From Aliishimia sp965369035 (lineage in GTDB: Bacteria; Pseudomonadota; Alphaproteobacteria; Rhodobacterales; Rhodobacteraceae): DNA of 7,450 bases. The notes under the pieces were generated by a model. The model was not told where the DNA came from. It made no database searches and saw nothing but the letters and a program-made list of their open reading frames with translations. Position numbers and translations under genes: made by a program. This document shows, piece after piece, positions 1 through 6,644 of the stretch (the first letter of the stretch is position 1; each line of letters opens with the position of its first letter). The stretch is taken from contig CBDUPF010000210.1 of the NCBI GenBank assembly GCA_965369035.1, positions 1-7,450 of the forward strand, given 5' to 3'.

Positions 1-485
1 GGGATCGCATCGCCCAGCGCCAGCGGGTCTGCATGCACCGTCAGAGGCGACCTGGACGGACGCGGGCGAAACATCAGCCGTTCGCTGTCAAGCCGGGCAA
101 GCCCCGCGCGCTCCACCGCGCCTACCGCGCGGGCGGAGCTGGAGAAATTCGTGACCGTCACACTCGGATCGGCCGCGGCATGCCGGATCATCCGCCCGCC
201 GACCCCGCCGCTGCGATAGGGTTTCAGCAGGTACCACGAGGTCATGTTCGCAGTCACCTGCATTCCGGAGGGCCCCGGCCGCCGCGCCGTCACCAGGCCC
301 AGCACGCCCACCAGCCGGCCATCGTCACGTGCGGTGACGGCAAAGCTGTCGTCCGGCCCGCCCCATCGTCCGTCGAGAAGCCTTCGCCAGCCGTCGATGG
401 ACCATTTCGCCTTGGGAAAAGCCGCCTGCATGAACCGGGCGACCTCTTCGCGCTCCTCGGGCCGGGCATGGGCGATCTCGACCAT
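1..485 (-). CDS. GNAT-family acyltransferase, C-terminus cut off by the window edge
   Basis: This gene reads leftward from an ATG at 485 and is still open at base 1, so 161 residues are visible. The protein has the layout of a GCN5-related N-acetyltransferase (GNAT), which moves an acyl group from acyl-CoA to an amine. A first helix with acidic and basic residues lies at residues 8-22, beta strands follow around residues 47-66 (SFAVTARDDG, then LVGVLGLVTA), and the acyl-CoA pyrophosphate-binding loop is PYRSGGVGGRM at about 89-99, matching the R/Q-x-x-G-x-G/A signature. The start codon lies only 6 bases after the stop of the deacetylase homologue upstream, without a clear ribosome binding site, so translation is probably coupled. 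That pairing suggests a glycan or sugar-amine substrate, but this is inference; the sequence does not show the substrate. The GNAT fold call is fairly secure and the exact function is unknown. Confidence 0.75.
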   Translation of the reverse strand, partial: MVEIAHARPEEREEVARFMQAAFPKAKWSIDGWRRLLDGRWGGPDDSFAVTARDDGRLVGVLGLVTARRPGPSGMQVTANMTSWYLLKPYRSGGVGGRMIRHAAADPSVTVTNFSSSARAVGAVERAGLARLDSERLMFRPRPSRSPLTVHADPLALGDAI

Positions 486-491
486 CGCGGG

Positions 492-1253
492 TCAGGCCGC
501 GTCGATCAGATCGGAAAGCCGCACCCAGTCCACGCGCCCACGCGGCAGATGGTCGAAGAACGCATCGAGGAAGTCCCAGACCTCCTCGTCCGTTTGCAGG
601 TGATGGGTCAGGATGCCGGTCGGCTCGCCGCTGTCGACGCGGCCAAGGCGCCGGTCGGCCAGGTGCTGGCATATGGCGTCGAGAATGCGCGCGGTGCCCC
701 GGAAGCCGGCCCCATCCTTCCAGCGGATCGGGTCCACGTGGATGTTGACCTGCATCAGCCCCTCGGCCGGCATGCGGTGCGCGCGCGGGTGCGAGGTGGA
801 GAGCGCCTTGTAGCCGAGCCCGGCGAGGTGCCCCACGGTGACCGCCGAGATCCGGTTCCAGGGCGGCGCCAGGGCGGCAAGAAGATTCGGGATCTCCGCC
901 GCGTTCAGCCGCTGCCAACCGTCGCGCAGATCGTCGAGTTGCCGAGTGATCTCGCGGTTGTCGCCGATTTCCGACGCGCCCAGCCCGCGCGGTTCATGGT
1001 TGAGGTGCGCAAGCCCGTGCTGCAGGGCGAAGACGTCGCGTTCCCGCGCCAGCCGTTCCGACAACTCCGGCCCGGCCCCCGCCGGGACCACGGCCAGATG
1101 CAGCGGCAGACCGTGACGCCGGGACAACGCCAGCAGCCGGTCCAGCGCGGGGCAGGGCCGCTCCGCGTCGTCGTCGCGCCACCAGAAGGTCGGAACGAGC
1201 CCCGCCGCCTCCCACCGGTTCAGTTCCCTGTCAAGGTCGGACCAGTCGGCCAT
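492..1253 (-). CDS. Polysaccharide deacetylase-like (NodB/CE4 fold) protein
   Basis: 253 residues, a normal length for a single NodB-type domain without a signal peptide, so probably cytoplasmic. Members of this fold use a metal to remove N-acetyl groups from sugars. Visible motif equivalents are the acidic metal-binding segment WWRDDDA (residues 24-30), the histidine segment QHGLAHLNH (78-86, giving an H-x3-H pair), PPWNR (130-134) where classical enzymes have R-x-P-Y/F, and THH (216-218), which could supply the catalytic histidine of the last motif. The classical arginine of the third motif is not in its usual place, so this belongs to a divergent CE4 subgroup and its activity is not certain. 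The ATG at 1253 has GAGG four bases upstream. The gene follows a TerB-family gene by 56 bases and precedes a GNAT gene by 6 bases, so it is probably the middle gene of a three-gene minus-strand transcript. The substrate is unknown. Confidence 0.82.
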   Translation of the reverse strand: MADWSDLDRELNRWEAAGLVPTFWWRDDDAERPCPALDRLLALSRRHGLPLHLAVVPAGAGPELSERLARERDVFALQHGLAHLNHEPRGLGASEIGDNREITRQLDDLRDGWQRLNAAEIPNLLAALAPPWNRISAVTVGHLAGLGYKALSTSHPRAHRMPAEGLMQVNIHVDPIRWKDGAGFRGTARILDAICQHLADRRLGRVDSGEPTGILTHHLQTDEEVWDFLDAFFDHLPRGRVDWVRLSDLIDAA

Positions 1254-1309
1254 GACGCCTCGGTCTCCGTGTTTTCTGCCGGCATCGCGCCGAGTCAGGC
1301 GGCGGAAAG

Positions 1310-1732
1310 TCAGAGGGTTGCATGCCGCGCGCGCGCACCCCGTTCGATGGCCGCCGCATGGAGACGATCGATATCGAGCTCGTGGCGCATTTCTTCCAGA
1401 AGCCGCAATTCCGGTTCCGCGAGGGCGCCATCCGCGGCGGCAACGTCGCAGGCCAGCGCATAGGCGGTCTCGTACAAGCGCGACGGCAGGTTCTCCCGTA
1501 TCAGGCCAAACAGCGCATCAAGGCCATCCTCCTGCTCGAAGAGGTCGAACACGGTCTGGGCGACCATGTTCAGCCGGTCCTCGTCATAACCGGCAAACAC
1601 CGGCAGGTGGTTCACCGCAGCGTTGATCTTGACGAGTTCCGCCGTGCGGATGTTCTCGTCGGACGCGGAAACCGCGATCATCATCGCCACGAGGCAATCC
1701 TGCGCGCTGAGCGAATGTACTTCCTGAGACAC
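1310..1732 (-). CDS. TerB-family protein (tellurite-resistance TerB-like)
   Basis: 140 residues, the usual size of a stand-alone TerB-like helical protein. TerB folds are all-alpha and carry two acidic loops thought to bind metal. Here these appear as SASDENIRTAE (residues 22-32) and DVAAADGALAEPE (96-108), with a third acidic stretch FDLFEQEDGLD at 62-72. There is no signal peptide or membrane segment, so it is likely cytosolic. The start is GTG at 1732. An in-frame stop lies upstream with no other start codon between, and the next ATGs (residues 17-18) would remove the first conserved helix. AAGG sits close in front of the GTG. The name comes from the plasmid ter operon, but no other ter genes are present, so tellurite resistance should not be assumed. 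A general stress or envelope role is plausible but unproven. The gene is divergent from lysS. Confidence 0.85.
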   Translation of the reverse strand: MSQEVHSLSAQDCLVAMMIAVSASDENIRTAELVKINAAVNHLPVFAGYDEDRLNMVAQTVFDLFEQEDGLDALFGLIRENLPSRLYETAYALACDVAAADGALAEPELRLLEEMRHELDIDRLHAAAIERGARARHATL

Positions 1733-1765
1733 GGGCCTTTGGTCCTTTCCGCTGACTTCGTGGCC

Positions 1766-1794
1766 AAGTTATTGACGGCTACGGGGCGGCACAA
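1766..1794 (-). promoter_or_regulatory. Weak candidate promoter for the terB-like gene
   Basis: On the minus strand TTGTGC (1794-1789) and TAACTT (1771-1766) are separated by 17 bases and lie about 35 bases ahead of the GTG start. Each matches the sigma-70 consensus at only three of six positions, though spacing and place are right. Spotted by eye in a short divergent intergenic region; low confidence. Confidence 0.2.
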
Positions 1795-1800
1795 TAGGGA
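1772..1800 (+). promoter_or_regulatory. Candidate sigma-70-type promoter for lysS
   Basis: TTGACG at 1772-1777 is a five-of-six match to the -35 box. With a 17-base spacer the -10 position is TAGGGA (1795-1800), which is weak but resembles the TAGGGT found at the same spacing in front of imuB in this window. Transcription would start near 1807, giving a leader of about 38 bases before the ATG at 1845. It overlaps the candidate terB-like promoter on the other strand. Confidence 0.38.
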
Positions 1801-1844
1801 GTGGCTGCCTTTTGCACAGGTGCGCGGGCAGAACTGGAGCGAAG

Positions 1845-3425
1845 ATGAGCAGCATGCGGGACGCGGCGATGAACAGCAAGGCGTGGCCTTTCGAAGTGGC
1901 GCGCGCCATCCTGAAACGCTACGAGAACGCTCCGCCCGCCAAGGGCCACGTTCTGTTCGAGACCGGCTACGGCCCATCCGGCCTGCCGCATATCGGCACT
2001 TTCGGGGAGGTGGCGCGCACGACGATGGTGCGCCACGCGTTCGAGACGATCTCCGACATTCCGACGCGTCTGGTGTGCTTTTCCGACGACCTCGACGGGA
2101 TGCGCAAGGTGCCCGGCAACGTGCCCAACCCCGGCGACCTTCAGCCGCATCTGCAAAAACCCCTGACGAGCGTTCCGGACCCGTTCGGCAAGTTCGAGAG
2201 CTTCGGCCATCACAACAATGCGATGTTGCGGCGGTTCCTCGACACCTTCGGCTTCGAGTACGAATTCGTCTCCGCCACGGATTTCTATCGTTCGGGGCAG
2301 TTCGACGAGGTGCTCGTGCGCGCGGCCGAACGCTATGACGACATCATGAAGGTGATGCTGAAATCGCTCCGCGAGGAGCGTCAGCAGACCTATTCGATCT
2401 TCCTGCCGATCCATCCGGAGACGGGGCGCGTGCTCTATGTCCCCATGAAGCATGTGGATGCGGGCGCGGGTACGGTGACCTTCGACGATCCCGAATCCGG
2501 CGACGAGATGACGCTGCCGGTTACCGGCGGCAACGTGAAGCTGCAGTGGAAGCCCGATTTCGGCGCGCGCTGGGCCGCGCTCGGTGTCGATTTCGAGATG
2601 TACGGCAAGGACCATTCCACCAACACGCCGATCTATGACCGGATCTGCGAGATCCTGGGTCACAAGGCGCCGGTGCATTACACCTACGAGCTTTTCCTCG
2701 ACGAGAACGGCCAGAAGATCTCCAAGAGCTCCGGCAACGGGGTCAGCATCGACGAATGGCTGACCTATGCCTCGTCCGAGAGCCTGAGCTATTTCATGTA
2801 CCAGAAGCCGAAGACCGCCAAGCGGATGTTCTTCGACGTGATCCCGAAGGCAGTGGACGAATACCACCAGCAGTTGCGCGCCTATCCCGGTCAGGACGAG
2901 ACACAGAAGCTGGCGAACCCGGTCTGGCACATCCACGGCGGCGAGGTGCCCGAAAGCCGGATGGTGGTCTCCTTCGCGATGTTGCTGAACCTGGCCTCTG
3001 TCTCCGGGGCCGAGGACAAGAGCGCACTATGGGGATTCATCCGCCGCTATGCACCCGATGCCGCACCCGAGACGCATCCCGATCTCGACGCGGCGGCCGG
3101 CTACGCGGTGCGCTACTACAACGACTTCGTGAAGCCGGCGAAGACCTATCGCGCGCCCACCGACGTGGAGCGCGATGCGCTGCTGGCCCTGCGCGAGGCG
3201 CTCGTGGCGCATGACGGCGCGCGGGACGACGAAACGCTGCAGTCCATCGTCTACGCGGTGGGCCGGGACCGGTTCGAGCCGCTGCGCGAGTGGTTCCGGG
3301 CGCTCTACGAGGTGCTGCTGGGCGCATCGCAGGGTCCGCGGTTCGGCGGGTTCATCGCGCTTTACGGTGTGGAGGAGACGGTGGCCCTGATCGACGACGC
3401 GTTGGCGGGCAAGCTCGCAACCTGA
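1845..3425 (+). CDS. lysS: Lysine--tRNA ligase, class I (archaeal type)
   Basis: 526 residues, normal for class I LysRS. The enzyme charges tRNA-Lys with lysine using ATP in the cytoplasm and is essential for translation. The Rossmann fold comes first, with the nucleotide-binding signature HIGT at residues 49-52 inside the segment ETGYGPSGLPHIGTF. The second class I signature is KISKS at 291-295, preceded by YELFLDENGQ. The C-terminal part is the alpha-helical anticodon-binding cage, and the protein ends in LAGKLAT. Most bacteria use the unrelated class II enzyme; many alphaproteobacteria carry this form instead. The start at 1845 is chosen because GGAG (1836-1839) lies five bases upstream and the protein then begins MSSMRDAAMNSKAWPF, as relatives do. 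An ATG at 1812 in the same frame would add 11 unconserved residues. The gene stands alone: terB-like is divergent and the CHAD gene is convergent. I see no clear terminator in the 63 bases after the stop. Confidence 0.97.
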   Translation: MSSMRDAAMNSKAWPFEVARAILKRYENAPPAKGHVLFETGYGPSGLPHIGTFGEVARTTMVRHAFETISDIPTRLVCFSDDLDGMRKVPGNVPNPGDLQPHLQKPLTSVPDPFGKFESFGHHNNAMLRRFLDTFGFEYEFVSATDFYRSGQFDEVLVRAAERYDDIMKVMLKSLREERQQTYSIFLPIHPETGRVLYVPMKHVDAGAGTVTFDDPESGDEMTLPVTGGNVKLQWKPDFGARWAALGVDFEMYGKDHSTNTPIYDRICEILGHKAPVHYTYELFLDENGQKISKSSGNGVSIDEWLTYASSESLSYFMYQKPKTAKRMFFDVIPKAVDEYHQQLRAYPGQDETQKLANPVWHIHGGEVPESRMVVSFAMLLNLASVSGAEDKSALWGFIRRYAPDAAPETHPDLDAAAGYAVRYYNDFVKPAKTYRAPTDVERDALLALREALVAHDGARDDETLQSIVYAVGRDRFEPLREWFRALYEVLLGASQGPRFGGFIALYGVEETVALIDDALAGKLAT

Positions 3426-3488
3426 CGGGGTCCGGCGGGTTCCGTCCCGGTGCCAGCGGTCCAGGTCGGACAGGCCGCACGGCGGTGT

Positions 3489-4373
3489 TCAGGCCGCGGG
3501 CCATGTTTCCGCCCACACCTGCCAGCGCTTCGCGAACTCCTTCGCATCGCCGGCCAGCAAGGCCGGTCCCAGGCGCGCCGCCTCGACCTCCAGCCTCTTG
3601 CGTTGATCCGCAATCGCTTCGGACAGGCTGGCACGCGCGTCGTGCGAAATGGGCGCGTCGGCCAGCAGGGGTTCGAACACGTGCAGGTCGTGATGATCGC
3701 CGAGAATGTCGCCAAGGTCGTCGGCCAGTCTGACATGGGGCTGGGTGAGCGGCGGAAAGCTCTTCCTCAGCAGCCGGGCGTGGTACCAATGGTATTTCAC
3801 GCGTTTGCGCCAGGCGTGCATGTCGTTGGGATCATTGCTTTTGGTGGCCAGCCGCATCGCTTTCTGGGCCCGCTTCATCGTCTTTGCCATGCCGGCCGCG
3901 GCAGCTTCGAACCCGTCGCCGCCGACGGCCCAGTCGCGGGACCGCCGCCTTGTCCCGCGCAGGCGTTCGACGGCCAGGGAAATGCGGTCCCGGGCTTGCG
4001 GCGCATCAAGCGCCGCGCGCGCGTCGATCGTGAGCCGGCGTCGCAGGGGAGCCGTGGCGCGCCGGTCGATGCGGCGGCGATCCGCGGTGATGCGGTCGTA
4101 AGTCTCGACCAACGGGGTCCGGTCCCGAAGCGGCGACAGCAGCCGCGCGGTATCCCTGAGGTCGGCGTTCTCCACCTTGTAATCCTTGAATTCCGGTCGA
4201 ACGAGCCGGATCAGCCCGCGCAGCTTCTTCAGTCTCTTTCGTGCGTCGTGAACCGCTTCGCCACGGTCTCCGTTGCCGGTCAGCGAGGCCAGCGCTCGGT
4301 CGATCTGATCCTGCGAGATCCGGCGCAGCGCTTCGGTCAGATTGAAGTCGTCGCGCGTCACGGAATAGGTCAT
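3489..4373 (-). CDS. Stand-alone CHAD-domain protein (probable polyphosphate-binding)
   Basis: 294 residues covering essentially one CHAD domain, an all-helical fold with conserved histidines and many basic residues. The two characteristic basic helices are VHDARKRLKKLRGLIR (residues 41-56) and MHAWRKRVKYHWYH (185-198), at equivalent places in the two halves of the domain. CHAD domains are often fused to or next to CYTH triphosphate-hydrolysing domains, and CHAD proteins are known to attach to polyphosphate granules. There is no CYTH domain in this protein or window, so a binding rather than enzymatic role is the better guess. No signal peptide is seen. The start is well fixed by a very strong ribosome binding site six bases upstream. 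The gene is convergent with lysS and divergent from the DUF4864-type gene. Confidence 0.9.
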   Translation of the reverse strand: MTYSVTRDDFNLTEALRRISQDQIDRALASLTGNGDRGEAVHDARKRLKKLRGLIRLVRPEFKDYKVENADLRDTARLLSPLRDRTPLVETYDRITADRRRIDRRATAPLRRRLTIDARAALDAPQARDRISLAVERLRGTRRRSRDWAVGGDGFEAAAAGMAKTMKRAQKAMRLATKSNDPNDMHAWRKRVKYHWYHARLLRKSFPPLTQPHVRLADDLGDILGDHHDLHVFEPLLADAPISHDARASLSEAIADQRKRLEVEAARLGPALLAGDAKEFAKRWQVWAETWPAA

Positions 4374-4386
4374 CTCCTTCCTCCTT
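4374..4386 (-). promoter_or_regulatory. Strong, doubled Shine-Dalgarno of the CHAD gene
   Basis: On the minus strand the 13 bases before the ATG at 4373 read AAGGAGGAAGGAG. The full AAGGAGG is six bases from the start codon, and a second AAGGAG abuts it. This is the strongest ribosome binding site in the window. It fixes the start and suggests efficient translation. Confidence 0.75.
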
Positions 4387-4422
4387 GAACTCCCTTTCAG
4401 AACGCGGCGCCGCGCCGATCTG

Positions 4423-4437
4423 TTCCAAAATTTGAAA
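4423..4437. promoter_or_regulatory. AT-rich imperfect inverted repeat in a divergent intergenic region
   Basis: TTCCAAA-A-TTTGAAA is a 7-base inverted repeat around a single central base, with one mismatch. It lies between the divergent CHAD and DUF4864-type genes in an otherwise GC-rich stretch, with a perfect 12-base palindrome CGCGGCGCCGCG at 4403-4414 just beside it. It could be an operator. Its right arm TTGAAA (4432-4437) is also a possible -35 box, with TCGTAT (4455-4460) 17 bases downstream for the plus-strand gene. No regulator is identified. Confidence 0.25.
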
Positions 4438-4497
4438 CCATCGGCGTCCTGGAGTCGTATCTTTCATGACGAGACCGTCGAGAGAGGGAGCACTGCC

Positions 4498-4902
4498 ATG
4501 AATTTTCTTCGATCATTTCTGCTGGTTTTCATTCTCGCCGTGCCGGTTCCGGCGGCGGCGCAGGAGGGGGATATCCGGGACGTGATCTCGTCCCAGATCG
4601 ACGCCTTTCTCGAGGATGATTTCGTGACAGCCTTCACGTTCGCGCATCCCAATATCCGGAACATGTTCCGGACCCCGGACAATTTCGGCCGCATGGTTCG
4701 GAACGGATATCCGATGGTGTGGCGTCCGGCCGAAGTCGATTACCTCGACCTGCGGCAGGAGACTGGCCGCATGCTTCAGGATGTTCGGATCGTCGACGGC
4801 AATGGCCGCATTTTCATGCTGGAATACACCATGGCCGAAACCGGCGACGGCTGGCGCATCGCCGGCGTCCGGATTCTGGAAAATGCGGGCTTCAGCGCCT
4901 GA
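4498..4902 (+). CDS. Small exported DUF4864-type protein
   Basis: 134 residues. The start at 4498 is preferred over an in-frame ATG at 4432 because GGGAG (4486-4490) lies seven bases upstream and because translation then opens directly with a signal peptide: Arg5, a hydrophobic core at residues 6-18, and a likely signal peptidase I site AAA|QEG after residue 21. The mature part of about 113 residues has the features of the DUF4864 family: an opening helix with VISSQIDAFLEDDFVTAF, the segment FAHPNIRNMF, a GRMVRNGYPMVWRP motif, and a closing strand region that ends near GWRIAGVRIL. The overall shape resembles SnoaL/NTF2-like small folds, but that is inference. It probably acts in the periplasm; the function is unknown. 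Only 11 bases separate its stop from that of the convergent imuB, and no terminator hairpin is evident there. Confidence 0.87.
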   Translation: MNFLRSFLLVFILAVPVPAAAQEGDIRDVISSQIDAFLEDDFVTAFTFAHPNIRNMFRTPDNFGRMVRNGYPMVWRPAEVDYLDLRQETGRMLQDVRIVDGNGRIFMLEYTMAETGDGWRIAGVRILENAGFSA

Positions 4903-4913
4903 ACCGGTCTTCG

Positions 4914-6587
4914 TCACGCGAACATCCCCTGGCAGAACCAGCCGGGACAGAGCGTGCCGCCATGGGCGAAGTAGAGCCACAGGTCCTCGCCCGTCTCCAC
5001 CGTCACACGCCAGTAGTCCCGCGTGCCCGTGCGCCATTCGGGCTCGTCCAGCCACCATTCGGGCGCGATCCGCTCCGGCCCGTTCGCGCGGGTGAGCTTG
5101 TGTGTGCGGCCGCGCCAGCGGAATTCGGACGGCAGTGCGGGTTGATCGGGGGCCTGCACGATCTCCGGCCGCCAGAGCAGCAGCGGCCGGGGACCCGGCG
5201 CCCGGGGCCAGGGGTCTTGGGGCGGTTTCGACCACGCCGCGGCCAGCACCTTGGCGGTCTTCTCGGGGATATGGGAGGAGGCCGGGTGCAGCCGGGTAAT
5301 CGCCTCCATCCCCACCCGCGCGCCGAGCCGGCCCATGAGGTCGTCGAGCGCATCCGTCCGGGCCAGGCGGTCGGCCACGGCGCGTCCGGCCTCCAGGTGG
5401 CCCACGGCGCGGGTTTCGTAGACCGGTTCGGTCTGCACCGCCTCCAGCCGCAGCATGTCGATGCCGAAGCCCGCATCGATATGCTCGAGCTTCATCTCCA
5501 GCAGCGGCCGGATGCGGTGCGCGTCGGTCGAGGGGCGGGCGAGCGCGATCTCCACCGCCTCCACCCCGTGATCGGTGCGGTGCGCTTCCAGCCGCAGGCG
5601 GCGGATGGCGCGGCGGGACCTGTCGAGCCGGGCGCAGAGCGCAGGCAACAGGCGGTCGATTCCGGCCAGCATGTCCTCCGCCAGCCCGATAGGCTCCGGC
5701 AGGGTCAGGCGGGTGGCGAAATGGTCGGGCGGCTTGGCCGGCGACACGGGTTCGGGCGCGGAACCCAGAGCCTGGTCCATGCGATACACCAGCCCGCGGC
5801 CGAACCGCCGGGCCAGCGCCGCGCGAGGCTGGCCCACGAGGTCCTGCACCCGGCGCAGACCCAGCCTGGCCAGTTGCGCCGTGGTGTCGTCATCCAGCCG
5901 CAGCGCGGCGATGGGCAGGGGCGCCAGCGCGCTGTAGGTCTGGCCGGGTGCTGCGATCCGCATGCCCGGCGCGGGATCCCGCGTAGCCGTCTGTGGCGCA
6001 GGCCCGCCCTTGGTCCAGTGCCGCTTGCCCGCGCGGGACCGGGTGGCGCGCGCCTCCTGATCGATGGCATCCCCGCTGCGATCCGTAGCGGCCCCCTGTC
6101 CGGCATAGCGCGCGAGCGCCCAGGCCGCGCCGCGGGTATCGGCAAGCCCCATCTGCACCGCCAGCCCCATGTCGTGGCAATCGTCCCGCACCACCTGCAT
6201 CAGCGGCGCCTCGCCCCCGAAGAGATGTGCACAGCCGGTCAGGTCCACCACCAGCCCGGCTTCCCCCTCCTCGGCCACCCAGGGGGAGAACTTGCCCGCC
6301 CACCGGCGCAACACGGCCAGGAACCGCGCCTCCGCCAAGAGGTTGCGATTGCGGGTGACGAGCCGGTCACACATGGCATGGGCGTCCCGCACCGGCTGTC
6401 CGGGATAGAGCCCCGCCGCATGCGCCCGCTGCGAAAGCGAAGAGATCACCTGCGCATTGGCAATGGTGTCCACGATGGCCAGCGGCTCCCCCGCAAGCTG
6501 GGGGTCCTGCCGCACGACCCGGTCTGCGCCGAGGCGCGGAAACCAGAGCGACAGGATGCGGCGCTTGTGCGGGTCCGGGGCGGGCAT
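4914..6587 (-). CDS. imuB: ImuB, Y-family DNA polymerase homologue of the SOS mutasome
   Basis: 557 residues. ImuB is a Y-family polymerase homologue without catalytic activity that works with ImuA and the error-prone polymerase DnaE2 in damage-induced mutagenesis. The N-terminus reads ILSLWFPRL (residues 11-19), where active polymerases have the first metal-binding aspartates. The family signature DLTGCAHLFGGE is at 115-126, and by eye alignment the catalytic Asp-Glu pair just before it has become Ala110-Gly111, so polymerase activity is not expected. A low-complexity linker rich in Ala, Arg, Thr and Gly spans about 172-220. The C-terminal domain typical of ImuB ends in GWFCQGMFA. I did not find a convincing beta-clamp motif. 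The ATG at 6587 is chosen; a GTG at 6617 would put the SOS box inside the coding region. The ribosome binding site is poor. Neither imuA nor dnaE2 is adjacent: upstream is a peroxiredoxin-like gene, and downstream is a convergent DUF4864-type gene. Confidence 0.93.
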   Translation of the reverse strand: MPAPDPHKRRILSLWFPRLGADRVVRQDPQLAGEPLAIVDTIANAQVISSLSQRAHAAGLYPGQPVRDAHAMCDRLVTRNRNLLAEARFLAVLRRWAGKFSPWVAEEGEAGLVVDLTGCAHLFGGEAPLMQVVRDDCHDMGLAVQMGLADTRGAAWALARYAGQGAATDRSGDAIDQEARATRSRAGKRHWTKGGPAPQTATRDPAPGMRIAAPGQTYSALAPLPIAALRLDDDTTAQLARLGLRRVQDLVGQPRAALARRFGRGLVYRMDQALGSAPEPVSPAKPPDHFATRLTLPEPIGLAEDMLAGIDRLLPALCARLDRSRRAIRRLRLEAHRTDHGVEAVEIALARPSTDAHRIRPLLEMKLEHIDAGFGIDMLRLEAVQTEPVYETRAVGHLEAGRAVADRLARTDALDDLMGRLGARVGMEAITRLHPASSHIPEKTAKVLAAAWSKPPQDPWPRAPGPRPLLLWRPEIVQAPDQPALPSEFRWRGRTHKLTRANGPERIAPEWWLDEPEWRTGTRDYWRVTVETGEDLWLYFAHGGTLCPGWFCQGMFA

Positions 6588-6598
6588 GGCGGCAGAAT

Positions 6599-6613
6599 GT
6601 TCTCTTTTTGTTC
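6599..6613. promoter_or_regulatory. SOS box (LexA-binding site) of imuB
   Basis: GTTC-N7-GTTC with spacer TCTTTTT on the plus strand, equal to GAAC-N7-GAAC read in the direction of imuB. This direct repeat is the established LexA site of alphaproteobacteria. It is a perfect match, lies 11 bases upstream of the imuB ATG, and would cover the predicted transcription start, so bound LexA should block initiation until DNA damage. Confidence 0.88.
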
Positions 6614-6615
6614 TC

Positions 6616-6644
6616 ACCCTAGCCCGAGTCGGCGCGGGAGTCGA
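6616..6644 (-). promoter_or_regulatory. Predicted promoter of imuB
   Basis: Read on the minus strand, TCGACT (6644-6639) as the -35 box and TAGGGT (6621-6616) as the -10 box are 17 bases apart. The SOS box begins two bases beyond the -10 box. The inferred transcription start is near 6609, with a leader of about 22 bases. Box matches are four and three of six positions; the position relative to the SOS box is the best support. Confidence 0.5.

Noticed and set aside
33..1463. 476-residue plus-strand open frame
   Set aside because: It lies opposite the GNAT, deacetylase and terB-like genes, is rich in Arg, Pro and Gly, and has no recognisable domain. Long antisense frames are common in GC-rich DNA.
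1812..1844. Upstream ATG of lysS at 1812
   Set aside because: Adds 11 unconserved residues and lies close to the predicted transcription start; the ATG at 1845 has a well-placed GGAG.
1779..2936. 385-residue minus-strand open frame opposite lysS
   Set aside because: Lies opposite the conserved lysS reading frame, with no convincing family signature despite a less biased composition.
3426..3488. Possible terminator between convergent lysS and CHAD genes
   Set aside because: Only short stems of four bases (such as CGGG/CCCG) and no T-run on either strand; not enough to call.
3450..4388. 312-residue plus-strand open frame opposite the CHAD gene
   Set aside because: The minus-strand frame carries clear CHAD motifs and a strong ribosome binding site; the plus frame has neither.
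4400..4425. GAAC and GTTC half sites near the CHAD promoter region as another SOS box
   Set aside because: They are inverted and 18 bases apart; the alphaproteobacterial LexA site is a direct repeat with a 7-base spacer.
4903..4913. Bidirectional terminator between the DUF4864-type gene and imuB
   Set aside because: The gap is 11 bases and I see no hairpin across it.
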